A stretch of DNA of 35,507 nt from assembly GCA_023442485.1 (NCBI GenBank), contig JAEZZG010000058.1, forward strand, positions 1 to 35,507, read 5' to 3'. How positions within the stretch are numbered: position 1 is the first letter of the stretch; each line of letters begins with the position of its first letter. Made by a program: the position numbers and the translations under genes. Origin of the DNA: Actinomycetes bacterium. Lineage in GTDB: Bacteria; Actinomycetota; Actinomycetes; Propionibacteriales; Propionibacteriaceae. Positions 8,195 through 16,692 of this stretch are shown here, one piece after another. The notes beneath the pieces were generated by a model. The model searched no databases, was not told the origin of the DNA, and worked only from the letters and a program-made list of their open reading frames with translations.

Positions 8195-9175
8195 GTGGGA
8201 TTTGAACGGGGTGACAATACTGCTTCAGCCGTTGCACAAGATGCAACGAGAGGCACCGATCAATCGCTTCTCGACACTCAGGTTCCCGCTCCCTCTTCCC
8301 GTCCATCCTGGTTGATGTCTCGTCGCGGAGCACTCACCGTAGCCTGCGCCTCGATCGTGTCTACCGGCCTTGCTGGTTCCTATTTCTTATCTCAATCGGC
8401 CACAGCAACCTCGGTGAAGAACGCCGCCGCGGTTGAGCAGGCATTCAGCAGCCGCGATTCCAGTCTGTCGCGTAGCGGAGCCCGTCAAGAGCTTGACGGA
8501 ACCATGAACTCAAGTCTTGCTGATGAGCGCAACTCGGCTTTGACGGAGACCAACTACAAGGCCCGCTCGGCAGCCGCCGAGGCGAACTCATCTGAACGCA
8601 ACCTTGAACTCGAAGCTGACTTGGAGAAGGTCCGCGCCAAAGCGGCACAGATCGCTGAGGAGAAGCGCCGAGCAGAGAAGAAGCTTCGCGAGTTCATGGA
8701 ACGCAGTGCCGGACGCAAACTCAGCAACCAAGAGATCAGTCTGCTATTGAACTCCGAAAGAGGCTCCCTTCCTCTAGCGAGGGGAACCTACCATCGAGGC
8801 GCTGGGTTCGGCGCTCGCGGCAGTTGGCACAGCTACCACACCGGCATTGATTTTTCAGCCTCCACCGGCACCCCGATCTACGCGGCTGCCCCCGGCATCG
8901 TCGGCACCCCGACAAGCGGTAGCTGGGCTGGAAACAACGTGGTTCTCCACCACATCGACGGCTCATCCACTCTCTACGCCCACATGTCTCGCAGGGCGGT
9001 CTCCCCCGGCCAGATCGTCCAGGCAGGCACCCTGATTGGCTACGTCGGAGCCACTGGACGCGCTTTCGGGAGCCACCTCCACTTCGAGTACTACCCCAAA
9101 GGCACCACACCTGGCGATGTCTACACCGCCAAGGACCCGATGATCTTCTTCAAATCCATCGGAGTTACCCCGTAG
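8195..9175 (+). CDS. M23-family (LytM-type) peptidoglycan endopeptidase with coiled coil
   Basis: A cell-wall hydrolase of 326 residues. A charged N-terminal segment is followed by SRRGAL and a hydrophobic helix at about 45-66, acting as a membrane anchor or signal (the Arg pair is mildly Tat-like). Residues about 105-170 form an Ala/Glu/Lys-rich coiled coil. The LytM domain runs from about 195 to 315 with the zinc site intact: HTGID (H215, D219), YAHMS (H263) and SHLHFE (H294, H296). It probably cleaves peptide cross-bridges outside the membrane. The start is GTG 8195 with GAGGG five bases upstream; no better ATG exists. The gene is convergent with pcrA and preceded by a hairpin-rich leader, which suggests post-transcriptional or repressor control. 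Confidence 0.9.
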   Translation: MGFERGDNTASAVAQDATRGTDQSLLDTQVPAPSSRPSWLMSRRGALTVACASIVSTGLAGSYFLSQSATATSVKNAAAVEQAFSSRDSSLSRSGARQELDGTMNSSLADERNSALTETNYKARSAAAEANSSERNLELEADLEKVRAKAAQIAEEKRRAEKKLREFMERSAGRKLSNQEISLLLNSERGSLPLARGTYHRGAGFGARGSWHSYHTGIDFSASTGTPIYAAAPGIVGTPTSGSWAGNNVVLHHIDGSSTLYAHMSRRAVSPGQIVQAGTLIGYVGATGRAFGSHLHFEYYPKGTTPGDVYTAKDPMIFFKSIGVTP

Positions 9176-9281
9176 CCTGGGGTTCACGGCAGCCAGCAGA
9201 TACCCTCAGTTCTTCATCGAGAGGCTTCTCCTATCCCGGCAGTATCAACCCCTCGGCATTGTCGTTGAGGAAGTCCTCATC

Positions 9282-11969
9282 CTAGAGCTTTTCCATTGGT
9301 GCTGCGCGCAACAGCAGTCTCTTCTTCCCGGCTGACCCAAAATCAACCTCGGCCTGGGCTTTATCTGCCTTGCCCGAGACGGAGATCACCGTCCCCAGCC
9401 CGAAGGTGGCGTGCATCACCCGATCCCCGGCAACCACAGACGTGGCCCGGCTCGACGATGTCGACGCCGCCAACGATGGCTTCTGCTTAGGAGCTGCCGA
9501 CTCCCACAGTGCCGGCTTTTTGACACCGGTGGCATTGATCAGCGAATCCCAAGAGTTCTCACTTTCACGCCGTGGCTTGCGGGTCTTCGCGCCAGAGAAT
9601 CCAGACCATGACCTACCTAGGGAGGATTGGCCCCAGCCGTCTTCAGTCTGAGTAGAGTCAGACAAGGCGTTGCCCAGCCGGCGCCACTCCAAGAACTCAG
9701 ACGGGATTTCGTCAAGAAAACGACTGGCAGGATTAGCTGCCGGATTACCCCACTGCACTCGCATCTGGGAACGAGTGAGATAGAGCTGCTGGCGAGCGCG
9801 GGTGATCCCGACATAAGCCAATCGACGCTCCTCTTCCAGTTCAGATGGCTCCATCAGGGTGCGCGAATGAGGGAAGAGGTTCTCTTCCATCCCGGTCAAG
9901 AAGACGACGTCGAATTCGAGGCCCTTGGCGGTGTGCAAGGTCATCAGGGTCACCACCCCATCCGCCTCCGGGTCGGGAATCTGGTCTGAATCGGCCACCA
10001 GAGCGATCCGTTCCAAGAATGCCGCCAAGGAGGTATCTGCTTGGGGCATACCGTCATTGAGCGAAAGCCCCGAGGCGTCCTCATCAAGGTCAATTGCAGT
10101 CACCTCACCGACGAACTGGGCAGCCACAGTCACTAACTGCTCCAGGTTATCGACCCTAGCTAACTCCTGAGGATCGCTGGACTGTTCTAGCTCTTCGAGG
10201 TAGCCAGACTTCTTCAGTACCGAACGCAGCACATCCTCTGCTGTCTCATCCGCGTCGACCATGGCCCGGTGAGAGTTGATCAACTCGACGAACTGGCCAA
10301 GTTTCGTGAGTGCTCTCGACGGGACGCCGTCAATGAGATCGGCCTTGGTCAGTGCATCAAAGAATGAACAGCGATGGGCCGCTGCATAGGCTGCCAGCAC
10401 CGATTCCGTCTTAGATCCGATTCCGCGCTTCGGGGTATTCAAGATTCTGCGCAGACTCACGTCATCGGCAGGATTGGCGATCACCCTGAGGTAGGCGATG
10501 GCATCTTTAACTTCTTTGCGATCGTAGAACTTGGTGCCGCCAACGAGGCGGTACGGGATTCCGAGCTTGACGAGAACGTCTTCAAAAACCCGGCTTTGGG
10601 CGTTCGTTCGATAGAAGATCGCAATATCTGAGTACTTCACTGCTTGGGAATCAACTAGTTTGTCGATCTCTCCAGCAACGTATGATGCCTCTTGGTAGTC
10701 GCCGTCGGCAACCCATCCGATGATCTTCTCCCCTATCCCTTGGGCCGACCACAAGGTCTTCTTCGGACGTGCGAAGTTGTGCTCGATCACGGCGTTGGCT
10801 GCGTTGAGGATGGTCTGCGTCGACCGGTAGTTCTGCTCCAGCATAATCGTGGATGCGCCGGGGAAATCTTGTTCAAAATCGAGGATGTTGCGGATGGTTG
10901 CACCGCGGAAGGCATAGATGGATTGGTCGGAGTCGCCCACCACCATCAACGTCGGGGATTCAATCTCACTCGATCGCTCAACCCCTAGTCGTTGGGGCAG
11001 TTCGCTAGTTGGTGCGACTCCAGCCTCAGCCCCGTCCTGGACGCACAGATGTCGAATCAGTTGATATTGGGCGTAGTTGGTGTCCTGGTATTCGTCAACG
11101 AGGACATGACGGAAGGTGCGCCGGTATTTTTCGAGAATCTGCGGAAATCTCTCGAAAAGCTGCACCGTCTTCATGATCAAATCATCGAAGTCAAGGGCGT
11201 TATTGACCGCGAGCCGACGGTCGTATTCGAGATAGACCTTGACGAAGTTTTCGTTGGGTCCGGGGCTCTGAGAGGCTTGCTCGGGGGTCGTCAAGGAATC
11301 TTTACACTTGGAGATCCAGTTGCGTAAGGCCTTGTCAGAATAGCGTTTTGGATCGAGATCGAAGTCCTTGACGATCATCGAGATCAGGCGTTTGGAGTCG
11401 GCGTCGTCGTAGATGGAAAAACTGCGGGAGAGGTTGAGGGCTTCGGCCTCGGCTCGCAGAATTCGGACACAGGCGGAGTGGAAGGTGGAGACCCACATGT
11501 GGCGGGCGGAGGAGCCGATCAGGTCTGCGACGCGTTCGCGCATCTCGGCGGCTGCTTTGTTGGTGAAGGTGATCGCCAAGATGGAGCCGGGTCGGGCGTT
11601 GCGCTGGGTGATCAGATAGGCGATTCGCCGAGTGAGCACGCGGGTCTTGCCGGAGCCTGCACCGGCGACGACGAGGATGGGGCCGCCGTGGTGTTCGACT
11701 GCGGCTCGCTGCTGCGGGTTGAGATCACCAACAAGGGCGTCGATACTGAGTTCGCGACGGGAGCCGACGTCTAAGGTATCCGAATTCTCTTCGCGATAAT
11801 AGTTCCTGACTCTTCCAGCTCCGGCTAGCGAACCGGACTGGTCACCGTCACCGGCTGGTGCGCCATGTCCTAGCTGGCCGGAATCAGCGGGCGCACAATC
11901 CTGGTCCCCCCAAGAAAAGAGCGGACGGGACAAGGATGACGAAGCAGGTGTACCAGGGTAATCAGTCAT
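9282..11969 (-). CDS. pcrA: ATP-dependent DNA helicase PcrA/UvrD (superfamily 1A)
   Basis: A 3'-to-5' helicase for nucleotide excision repair, replication restart and transcription-coupled repair, 895 residues. The helicase motifs appear in order: Walker A GAGSGKT (103-109), Ia TFTNKAAAEMRERV, II VDEYQDTN, III GDSDQSIYAFRGA, IV LEQNYRSTQ, V TLHTAKGLEFDVVFL and VI EERRLAYVGITRARQ. A Ser/Ala/Pro-rich linker leads to a C-terminal Tudor-like segment (GDRVMHATFGLGTVISV) that in PcrA contacts RNA polymerase. The frame stays open upstream to 12077; ATG 11969 (MTDYPGTP) is chosen, with only modest ribosome-binding support. The first 70 residues are low-complexity and non-conserved, so the true start could be further downstream. 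Confidence 0.93.
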   Translation of the reverse strand: MTDYPGTPASSSLSRPLFSWGDQDCAPADSGQLGHGAPAGDGDQSGSLAGAGRVRNYYREENSDTLDVGSRRELSIDALVGDLNPQQRAAVEHHGGPILVVAGAGSGKTRVLTRRIAYLITQRNARPGSILAITFTNKAAAEMRERVADLIGSSARHMWVSTFHSACVRILRAEAEALNLSRSFSIYDDADSKRLISMIVKDFDLDPKRYSDKALRNWISKCKDSLTTPEQASQSPGPNENFVKVYLEYDRRLAVNNALDFDDLIMKTVQLFERFPQILEKYRRTFRHVLVDEYQDTNYAQYQLIRHLCVQDGAEAGVAPTSELPQRLGVERSSEIESPTLMVVGDSDQSIYAFRGATIRNILDFEQDFPGASTIMLEQNYRSTQTILNAANAVIEHNFARPKKTLWSAQGIGEKIIGWVADGDYQEASYVAGEIDKLVDSQAVKYSDIAIFYRTNAQSRVFEDVLVKLGIPYRLVGGTKFYDRKEVKDAIAYLRVIANPADDVSLRRILNTPKRGIGSKTESVLAAYAAAHRCSFFDALTKADLIDGVPSRALTKLGQFVELINSHRAMVDADETAEDVLRSVLKKSGYLEELEQSSDPQELARVDNLEQLVTVAAQFVGEVTAIDLDEDASGLSLNDGMPQADTSLAAFLERIALVADSDQIPDPEADGVVTLMTLHTAKGLEFDVVFLTGMEENLFPHSRTLMEPSELEEERRLAYVGITRARQQLYLTRSQMRVQWGNPAANPASRFLDEIPSEFLEWRRLGNALSDSTQTEDGWGQSSLGRSWSGFSGAKTRKPRRESENSWDSLINATGVKKPALWESAAPKQKPSLAASTSSSRATSVVAGDRVMHATFGLGTVISVSGKADKAQAEVDFGSAGKKRLLLRAAPMEKL

Positions 11970-12164
11970 AGCGTGGTCAAGGATACCTGATCGTTGAACC
12001 TCGACGGCGCCTGCCGGGGGCAGTGAGCCAACACGATCCCGGCACCTTCCCGGCCACCACCCACTCCGAGCAAGCACACCTGAACGGGTGTATTAAATCG
12101 TTCTTTGTGCGCATCAGACCCGGAATCTTTTAGTTTCTACACTGATCGAAGCTACAGTTGAAGC

Positions 12165-12431
12165 ATGTCAATTATTGGTTGGATTCTCATTGGTCTTATC
12201 GCTGGTACAATCGCCAAGGCAATCATGCCTGGCGATAATGAACCGAGCGGCTGGATTGCCACGATCATTCTTGGTATTGTGGGTGCCCTCCTTGGTGGAT
12301 GGCTCGGCAAGGTCATCTTCAACATCCCGGACGTGAAGTCCTTCTTCTCGTTGAAGACCTGGATCATCGCAGTTCTCGGTTCCTGCTTGGCGTTGTTTAT
12401 CTACGGATTCTTCACCAACAAGAAGAAGTAG
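12165..12431 (+). CDS. GlsB/YeaQ/YmgE family stress-response membrane protein
   Basis: An 88-residue, three-helix, Gly/Ile/Ala-rich membrane protein. It carries the family pattern GWILIGLIAGTIAKAIMPG (residues 4-22), GIVGALLGGWLGKVIF (about 42-57) and a third helix IIAVLGSCLALFIYGFF, ending in NKKK. These proteins, formerly called transglycosylase-associated, are often induced by general stress, and their biochemical role is unknown. The start is ATG 12165, with only a weak ribosome-binding site, so the transcript may be short-leadered. It is monocistronic: a strong intrinsic terminator follows 27 bases after the stop. Confidence 0.9.
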   Translation: MSIIGWILIGLIAGTIAKAIMPGDNEPSGWIATIILGIVGALLGGWLGKVIFNIPDVKSFFSLKTWIIAVLGSCLALFIYGFFTNKKK

Positions 12432-12457
12432 CTCTAACACACCACACACAACTCTTG

Positions 12458-12495
12458 GGTGGCTATCTCTCACGAGGTAGCCACCTGGTGTTTTT
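12458..12495 (+). terminator. Intrinsic terminator of the GlsB-type gene
   Basis: A 12-base-pair stem (GGTGGCTATCTC, 12458-12469, with GAGGTAGCCACC, 12474-12485; one G-U pair) closes a TCAC loop. It is followed by TGGTGTTTTT, ending at 12495. This is a classic Rho-independent terminator just after the stop at 12431. Confidence 0.9.
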
Positions 12496-12615
12496 ACCAC
12501 CCTCTCTGTCGCAGGGAGCCGATCCAACTCCCACCTCGATCACCCCTTAGTCACTACCACTGTCGCGTCCTGGAGTTATCACCTAGCCCACCTCACCGGC
12601 GTCAAGAATAGGGGT

Positions 12616-12653
12616 TTGCACAACCGATCAAAACTGATACTATTGTGATATCA
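12616..12653 (+). promoter_or_regulatory. Promoter and TGATATCA operator-like palindrome for the SPFH/RHH pair
   Basis: TTGCAC (12616-12621) and TACTAT (12638-12643) are spaced by 16 bases and read as -35/-10 boxes. TGATATCA (12646-12653) is a perfect palindrome lying at the expected transcription start, and the -10 region carries a similar half-site, TGATAC (12635-12640). The Shine-Dalgarno TTTGGAGG follows at 12657. The palindrome could be an autoregulatory site for the ribbon-helix-helix protein at 13707, which is an inference. Confidence 0.5.
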
Positions 12654-12670
12654 AGTTTTGGAGGTTGATT

Positions 12671-13696
12671 ATGGATTCCCCACTTTCTCGCGACCAAGCC
12701 ACCAATCAGATGGTTCACACCGTCAATAGCGCATCACCCGGAACTGATTTCAACCCGGAAGATCCCGGCTCTTCTCTGGGAGGCAATGCGGCCGGTATTC
12801 CCGTCGGTCACGACGGCAACAGGGTCGACATCAATGAATCTAAGGCCTGGTATGTGGACGGCTTCTTGGGGCTCCTCGTCACCCTGCTCTTGATTGCCGG
12901 TGGTGTCGCAATACTGCTCCTATGGGCTCTGCCACACGAGTCCGGTGCCCTAATAGGTGTTTCCCTGGTGCTGTTCGCCATAGCCAGCGTACTCGCCTCA
13001 GGGTTGACCATCATCGTCCCCGGCAAGCCCCAGATCGTGATGTTCTTGGGTCGATACTGTGGAACGATTCGTCGCACCGGCTTAGTGATGACGATTCCGT
13101 TCACCCTGCGCACCTCAATCTCGGTGCGGGTCAACAACTTTGAAACCAACGAACTCAAAGTCAACGACGCCGACGGTAACCCGATCAATATCGCGGCAAT
13201 CGTGGTGTGGCAGGTCGCCGACACCGCTCAGGCGAACTTCTGCGTCGAGGATTATCGCTCCTTCGTCGCGGTTCAAGCTGAGTCAGCTCTGCGCCACGTC
13301 GCCAATACCCACCCCTACGACAATGCCGAGCCAGGCCAAGAAACCCTGCGCGGAGCTACCGAGATCGTCAGCCGCGAGCTAGCAGAAGAGGTTGCCTCAC
13401 GAATTGAGATGGCCGGGCTCGAGGTGTTAGAGGCCAGGATTTCTTCGCTCGCCTACGCCCCGGAGATTGCCCAGGCGATGTTGCAGCGTCAGCAGGCTGT
13501 GGCCGTGATCGCCGCCCGCGAGAAGATTGTTGAAGGTGCAGTGTCGATGGTCCAAGACGCTCTTTCCCATCTGGAGACGGCCGGGATTGTCGAGCTAGAT
13601 TCGGAGCGGCGCGCGAATATGGTGTCGAATCTGCTGGTGGTGCTGTGTTCGGATGCCTCGACGCAGCCGGTCATCAATGCGGGTTCCTTGTACTAG
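12671..13696 (+). CDS. SPFH (stomatin/prohibitin/flotillin/HflK-C) domain membrane protein
   Basis: A 341-residue protein. A hydrophilic N-terminus (1-60) precedes two adjacent transmembrane helices (about 64-87 and 94-115). Next comes the SPFH domain, from about 115 (IIVPGKPQIVMFLGRYCGTIRRTGL) through NNFETNELKVNDADGNPI and IVVWQVADTAQA to about 300. An Ala/Glu-rich helical segment follows. SPFH proteins oligomerise at the membrane and scaffold proteases or lipid domains. The start is ATG 12671, six bases after TTTGGAGG; a TTG six bases earlier is in frame but poorly placed. It is translationally coupled to the small ribbon-helix-helix gene 10 bases downstream. This SPFH-plus-RHH pairing recurs in Actinomycetota, but its role is not known to me. 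Confidence 0.92.
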   Translation: MDSPLSRDQATNQMVHTVNSASPGTDFNPEDPGSSLGGNAAGIPVGHDGNRVDINESKAWYVDGFLGLLVTLLLIAGGVAILLLWALPHESGALIGVSLVLFAIASVLASGLTIIVPGKPQIVMFLGRYCGTIRRTGLVMTIPFTLRTSISVRVNNFETNELKVNDADGNPINIAAIVVWQVADTAQANFCVEDYRSFVAVQAESALRHVANTHPYDNAEPGQETLRGATEIVSRELAEEVASRIEMAGLEVLEARISSLAYAPEIAQAMLQRQQAVAVIAAREKIVEGAVSMVQDALSHLETAGIVELDSERRANMVSNLLVVLCSDASTQPVINAGSLY

Positions 13697-13706
13697 ATGA
13701 GCCACG

Positions 13707-13946
13707 ATGGCTGAACGCAAAACCTTCCTGCTTCGGCTCGATCCGGCAGTCCACAAGGCGTTATCGCGGTGGGCTGCCGATGAGTTGCGTTCGATCAATG
13801 CTCAAACCGAGGTCATCATTCGGGAGGCACTTCGCAAGGCTGGACGACTGCCTCGCGACGCCAAACCGATGCGCGGGCCTGGACGTCCCCCAGCCTCAGC
13901 ACAGGTCGATTCTGTGCCGGACCACGAAGAGTCCCAGCCCGATTAG
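13707..13946 (+). CDS. Arc/HicB-type ribbon-helix-helix DNA-binding protein
   Basis: A 79-residue protein. The N-terminus MAERKTFLLRLDPAVHKAL forms the expected beta strand (residues 4-10) and start of helix A. The turn and helix B (SINAQTEVIIREALRKAG) follow. This is the MetJ/Arc fold, which binds operator DNA as a dimer through the paired strands. The remaining 30 residues are Pro/Arg-rich and probably disordered. Similar proteins are often labelled HicB-family antitoxin, yet no HicA-type toxin is present. The partner here is the SPFH gene ending 10 bases upstream, so a role as repressor of its own operon is more likely. ATG 13707 is the only plausible start. Confidence 0.85.
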   Translation: MAERKTFLLRLDPAVHKALSRWAADELRSINAQTEVIIREALRKAGRLPRDAKPMRGPGRPPASAQVDSVPDHEESQPD

Positions 13947-14038
13947 GCCGAGACAACGTCATTGCCCCTACCCGTGGTTGGTTGAGTCAGTGACGTGATT
14001 GTCACGAGTGCCGTATCGACTCGCCACCCAATCCCAAG

Positions 14039-14899
14039 CTACTGGAAGAAACGCAAGGCAGCTTCAAAGGCTTGCATCCTGGATTTGGCGCAACGGTTCG
14101 GGTATTTTCGTTCGACCTGGAATAGCCACAGCGGTGCGTAGTCCACGGGAACTAGAACGTGGCTGGCGTAGGGGTAGGACATGATGATCAAGTCGTGATC
14201 CCAAGCTGAGTTATTGAGCCGCTTCTGGATGGATTCGACAGCCTTATCGGTCGGCCAGAGAGTGTCATGCTCGGCGTACTGCAACATAATGTCGCCGTTG
14301 ATTTTTTCGACCGGAATCATGGCTTCTTCTGGGACATCTTCAGCAGGGACCTCGAAGCGGTACCGGAAGCTCAACTCGCGATCCTTGATCGCCGACTTGA
14401 CTGCCGCCCAGTTGACTGAATGGGCGAAGGCATAGGGAATCGGCTCTCCTTTCCACGTCCACGCAGGCATATCCATCATGTTGCGACGCAAGAAATGCCC
14501 ATCCTTTTGAGCGCTTCTCACGTATGAGGACGGTGAAACCGCGCAGACCCGGGTGATCTCGGGGATCAAGGATGCCACCAGCAGGGCCACCTCGGCGCCA
14601 CGGGAAAAACCGTAGATTCCGATGCGTTCGTAGCCCATGTCTTTGAGTCTGGAAACTGCCTTGGCAAAGGGATCTAAGGGAACATTGACGAGTTCTTTCG
14701 GCAACCCGGGGCCATCCCAATACTTCATGCCGATTGTGTCGATACATTCGCGGGCAAACTTGGAACTGAGCACATTGGCTACGGGATTCGCTGCTTCGGT
14801 GCCGCCGACGACGATCAGCGCCTGCTTTTCGTCCCATGGAGTTTGTGATTTGTGCATGAATCCGCAAAAGCCATCGTCTTTGATGTTGAAGTCATACAT
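14039..14899 (-). CDS. Alpha/beta hydrolase, acyl-CoA thioester hydrolase/BAAT C-terminal-like
   Basis: A 286-residue cytoplasmic protein without a signal peptide. The nucleophile elbow is GFSRG (S99). The likely acid is D212 in AEHDTLWP, and the likely His is H247 in YASHVLVP, in the right order for an alpha/beta hydrolase triad. An early VVGGTEAANP loop fits the oxyanion region. The IYGFSRGAE...AVSPSS pattern and the long insert before the Asp resemble the C-terminal domain of bile acid-CoA:amino acid N-acyltransferase/acyl-CoA thioesterases, but Ser replaces the Cys of true BAAT. Dienelactone hydrolase-like is the alternative. The start is ATG 14899 with AAGGAG five to six bases upstream. 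It stands alone, convergent with the RHH gene. The substrate is unknown. Confidence 0.8.
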   Translation of the reverse strand: MYDFNIKDDGFCGFMHKSQTPWDEKQALIVVGGTEAANPVANVLSSKFARECIDTIGMKYWDGPGLPKELVNVPLDPFAKAVSRLKDMGYERIGIYGFSRGAEVALLVASLIPEITRVCAVSPSSYVRSAQKDGHFLRRNMMDMPAWTWKGEPIPYAFAHSVNWAAVKSAIKDRELSFRYRFEVPAEDVPEEAMIPVEKINGDIMLQYAEHDTLWPTDKAVESIQKRLNNSAWDHDLIIMSYPYASHVLVPVDYAPLWLFQVERKYPNRCAKSRMQAFEAALRFFQ

Positions 14900-15050
14900 G
14901 GATGCTCCTTGGTGGGTTGCTCAGTGAGCTGGTTACCTCGATTATGGCAGATGGACGTGAAAACCGGGTCTAACTGGCGGGTTTGATACGGTTACCAGCG
15001 CCCCTTTCGGCCACGACTGATTCAACGACGTGATTGTTCAAGGAGATTCT

Positions 15051-15812
15051 ATGATCGCGCGCTCATTGCCCATGGCGATTCAAGGCAAGTGGGTTGACCC
15101 TGCCTGGAGGGATACGCTGCTGCGGGTACTCAACCAGGACCCATGGGGTTCGGTGATGATCTACGAGGGCCTCCGGCTAGGCCGGATCGAAGTGGTCGCC
15201 TTTTCTGACCACGCCCTCGTGATGGCCAATCGTTCCAATCGGATCGTGTCATTGGCGGGAACCTCCCCTGAGCAGATTTCGCTCCTGCTCGACACCGTCA
15301 AGATCGGAGCCGACATCGCCGTCGGTCCCATCGCGTTGGCAGACCGATTGTCTGAGAAGTTTGGACTTGCCCGCGCGGTGCCGTGCATCCAGGTGGTGTA
15401 TCCGCACGCGGAGGTAAAGGTGCCAGATAGTGATCTTGTCTGCACGCCAGCTACCCTCGACGATGTGGACTTCATCATGGCCCACTACCAGATGGAAACC
15501 GAAGAGATCATCCGCGAATACACTGTGGCTGGCTCCATCATCATCGGACGGGTCGGCGGGGATCGAGTGGGGTTCATCGGCGAACACAGTGAAGCCTCGA
15601 TGGGGATTCTTCACGTCCTGGAGGCCTATCGCGGTCGCGGATTCGCCCAAATATTGGAGCTACATATGGTGCGCAGATTCCTCAACCAGGGGCGTATCCC
15701 GTTCGCTCACATCGTCGTCGATAACATCGCCTCTTTGCGCCTCCAAGCCAAGCTGGGCATGGTTCAGGCCCCGGGCAAGATCGTCTGGGTTGTCCCGGAC
15801 GACGAGGCCTGA
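15051..15812 (+). CDS. GNAT family N-acetyltransferase (FR47-like C-terminal domain)
   Basis: A 253-residue protein. Residues 1-125 form a domain with no recognised motif. From about 130 to 245 lies a GNAT fold, with the acetyl-CoA pyrophosphate-binding motif YRGRGFAQIL (193-202) and the later helix VDNIASLRLQAKLGM (223-237), whose Asn-x-Ala-Ser and Leu-Gly pattern is typical of FR47-like members. It should acetylate an amine from acetyl-CoA; the substrate is unknown. ATG 15051 is chosen because AGGAG lies five bases upstream; an in-frame GTG at 15030 has no such site. It converges on a second, unrelated GNAT gene. Confidence 0.88.
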   Translation: MIARSLPMAIQGKWVDPAWRDTLLRVLNQDPWGSVMIYEGLRLGRIEVVAFSDHALVMANRSNRIVSLAGTSPEQISLLLDTVKIGADIAVGPIALADRLSEKFGLARAVPCIQVVYPHAEVKVPDSDLVCTPATLDDVDFIMAHYQMETEEIIREYTVAGSIIIGRVGGDRVGFIGEHSEASMGILHVLEAYRGRGFAQILELHMVRRFLNQGRIPFAHIVVDNIASLRLQAKLGMVQAPGKIVWVVPDDEA

Positions 15813-15895
15813 GCTGGCACGTCAGACGCCTCTGTACCAGTCCAGGTGCCCTCTGCCGCCTAGACTCGAAGCCGAAGTCACCAAGGCGCCCTGAC

Positions 15896-16486
15896 CTATT
15901 GGTCCATCAGGTCGGCGCAGAGGCGTCGGCTAACGGAGCTCTCTTCAAGCGGCATCACCATCACTAAGCAAGGAGTCTCTGGGTCCCACAGTTCCGGGAA
16001 CACCTCCAGGTCAATAAACCCCATAGAGCGGTAGAAGGCGACGGTGCGATCGTAGACCTGATATTTCCCTTCCTGGACCGTCTTGACTTGAAGTAGCAGG
16101 TACTTGTCCTGGCAGTGGGAAATGACTGTTTCGACCAGTTGGGTGCCGATCCCGAAACGGTGGAAATCCTGTTTGATACCGATGACGAAGATCTCTGCGG
16201 TAAAAGGGCTGGTTTGCTGCAAAGCGACGAAACCCACCGGAATCTCGATGTCTCCCACTTCGGTGAAGGCTCCCCACACGGGAAGATCTTTGGAGGATTC
16301 GATGTAGTTACGGTTGGCCTCCGGCCTGCCGAACCATTCTGGCAGATCAGCCAAGACTTCTTCGACCAAGGCAATCTTTTCATCGGGATCGCAGATGAGA
16401 TAGACAGATGTCCGACCGACTTCACCGTCAAATCGGGCCTCGGGATCATCAATTCGCTCGGTTAAAGGCTCACCATCTTGTGACAT
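15896..16486 (-). CDS. GNAT family N-acetyltransferase
   Basis: A 196-residue single-domain acetyltransferase. The acetyl-CoA motif A region EIFVIGIKQDFHRFGIGTQL spans 98-117 (HRFGIGTQL fits R/Q-x-x-G-x-G/A). It is followed by a beta strand LLLQVKTV and the motif B segment TVAFYRSMGFIDLEVF. The acidic N-terminus precedes a segment with WFGRPEANRNYIES, as in acetyltransferases of the IAA/Pat small-substrate type. The substrate is not predictable. The start is ATG 16486 behind AGAGGAGGG, a strong ribosome-binding site. It is divergent from the YfhO-type gene with 206 bases between. Confidence 0.88.
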   Translation of the reverse strand: MSQDGEPLTERIDDPEARFDGEVGRTSVYLICDPDEKIALVEEVLADLPEWFGRPEANRNYIESSKDLPVWGAFTEVGDIEIPVGFVALQQTSPFTAEIFVIGIKQDFHRFGIGTQLVETVISHCQDKYLLLQVKTVQEGKYQVYDRTVAFYRSMGFIDLEVFPELWDPETPCLVMVMPLEESSVSRRLCADLMDQ

Positions 16487-16692
16487 TGGCCCTCCTCTTT
16501 ATTTCCTCACCTTCGCGGGGCGTGATCCGCACACATCTACGTTGACTTGGGGAAATACCCTGAGCTTGGAGAAGTTACTGCACCGTCGCGCACTCCGCTT
16601 TGGTCTAGGGTAGCAACCTTTGAGAGCCGAGAGCGTTTTGCAGATAAGCTACGGCTAGGAAATGACGAAAATCGCGACTTCGAGGAACTTAG

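Noticed and set aside
13707..13946. A toxin-antitoxin module based on the HicB-like label.
   Set aside because: No toxin gene is adjacent; the partner gene encodes an SPFH membrane protein.
13990..14005. GTGAC-N6-GTCAC hairpin between convergent genes as a terminator.
   Set aside because: The stem is only five base pairs and no T-run follows on either strand.
15825..15927. A 10-base inverted repeat GACGCCTCTG/CAGAGGCGTC between and into the convergent GNAT genes.
   Set aside because: The arms are 83 bases apart and one lies in coding sequence; chance is sufficient explanation.
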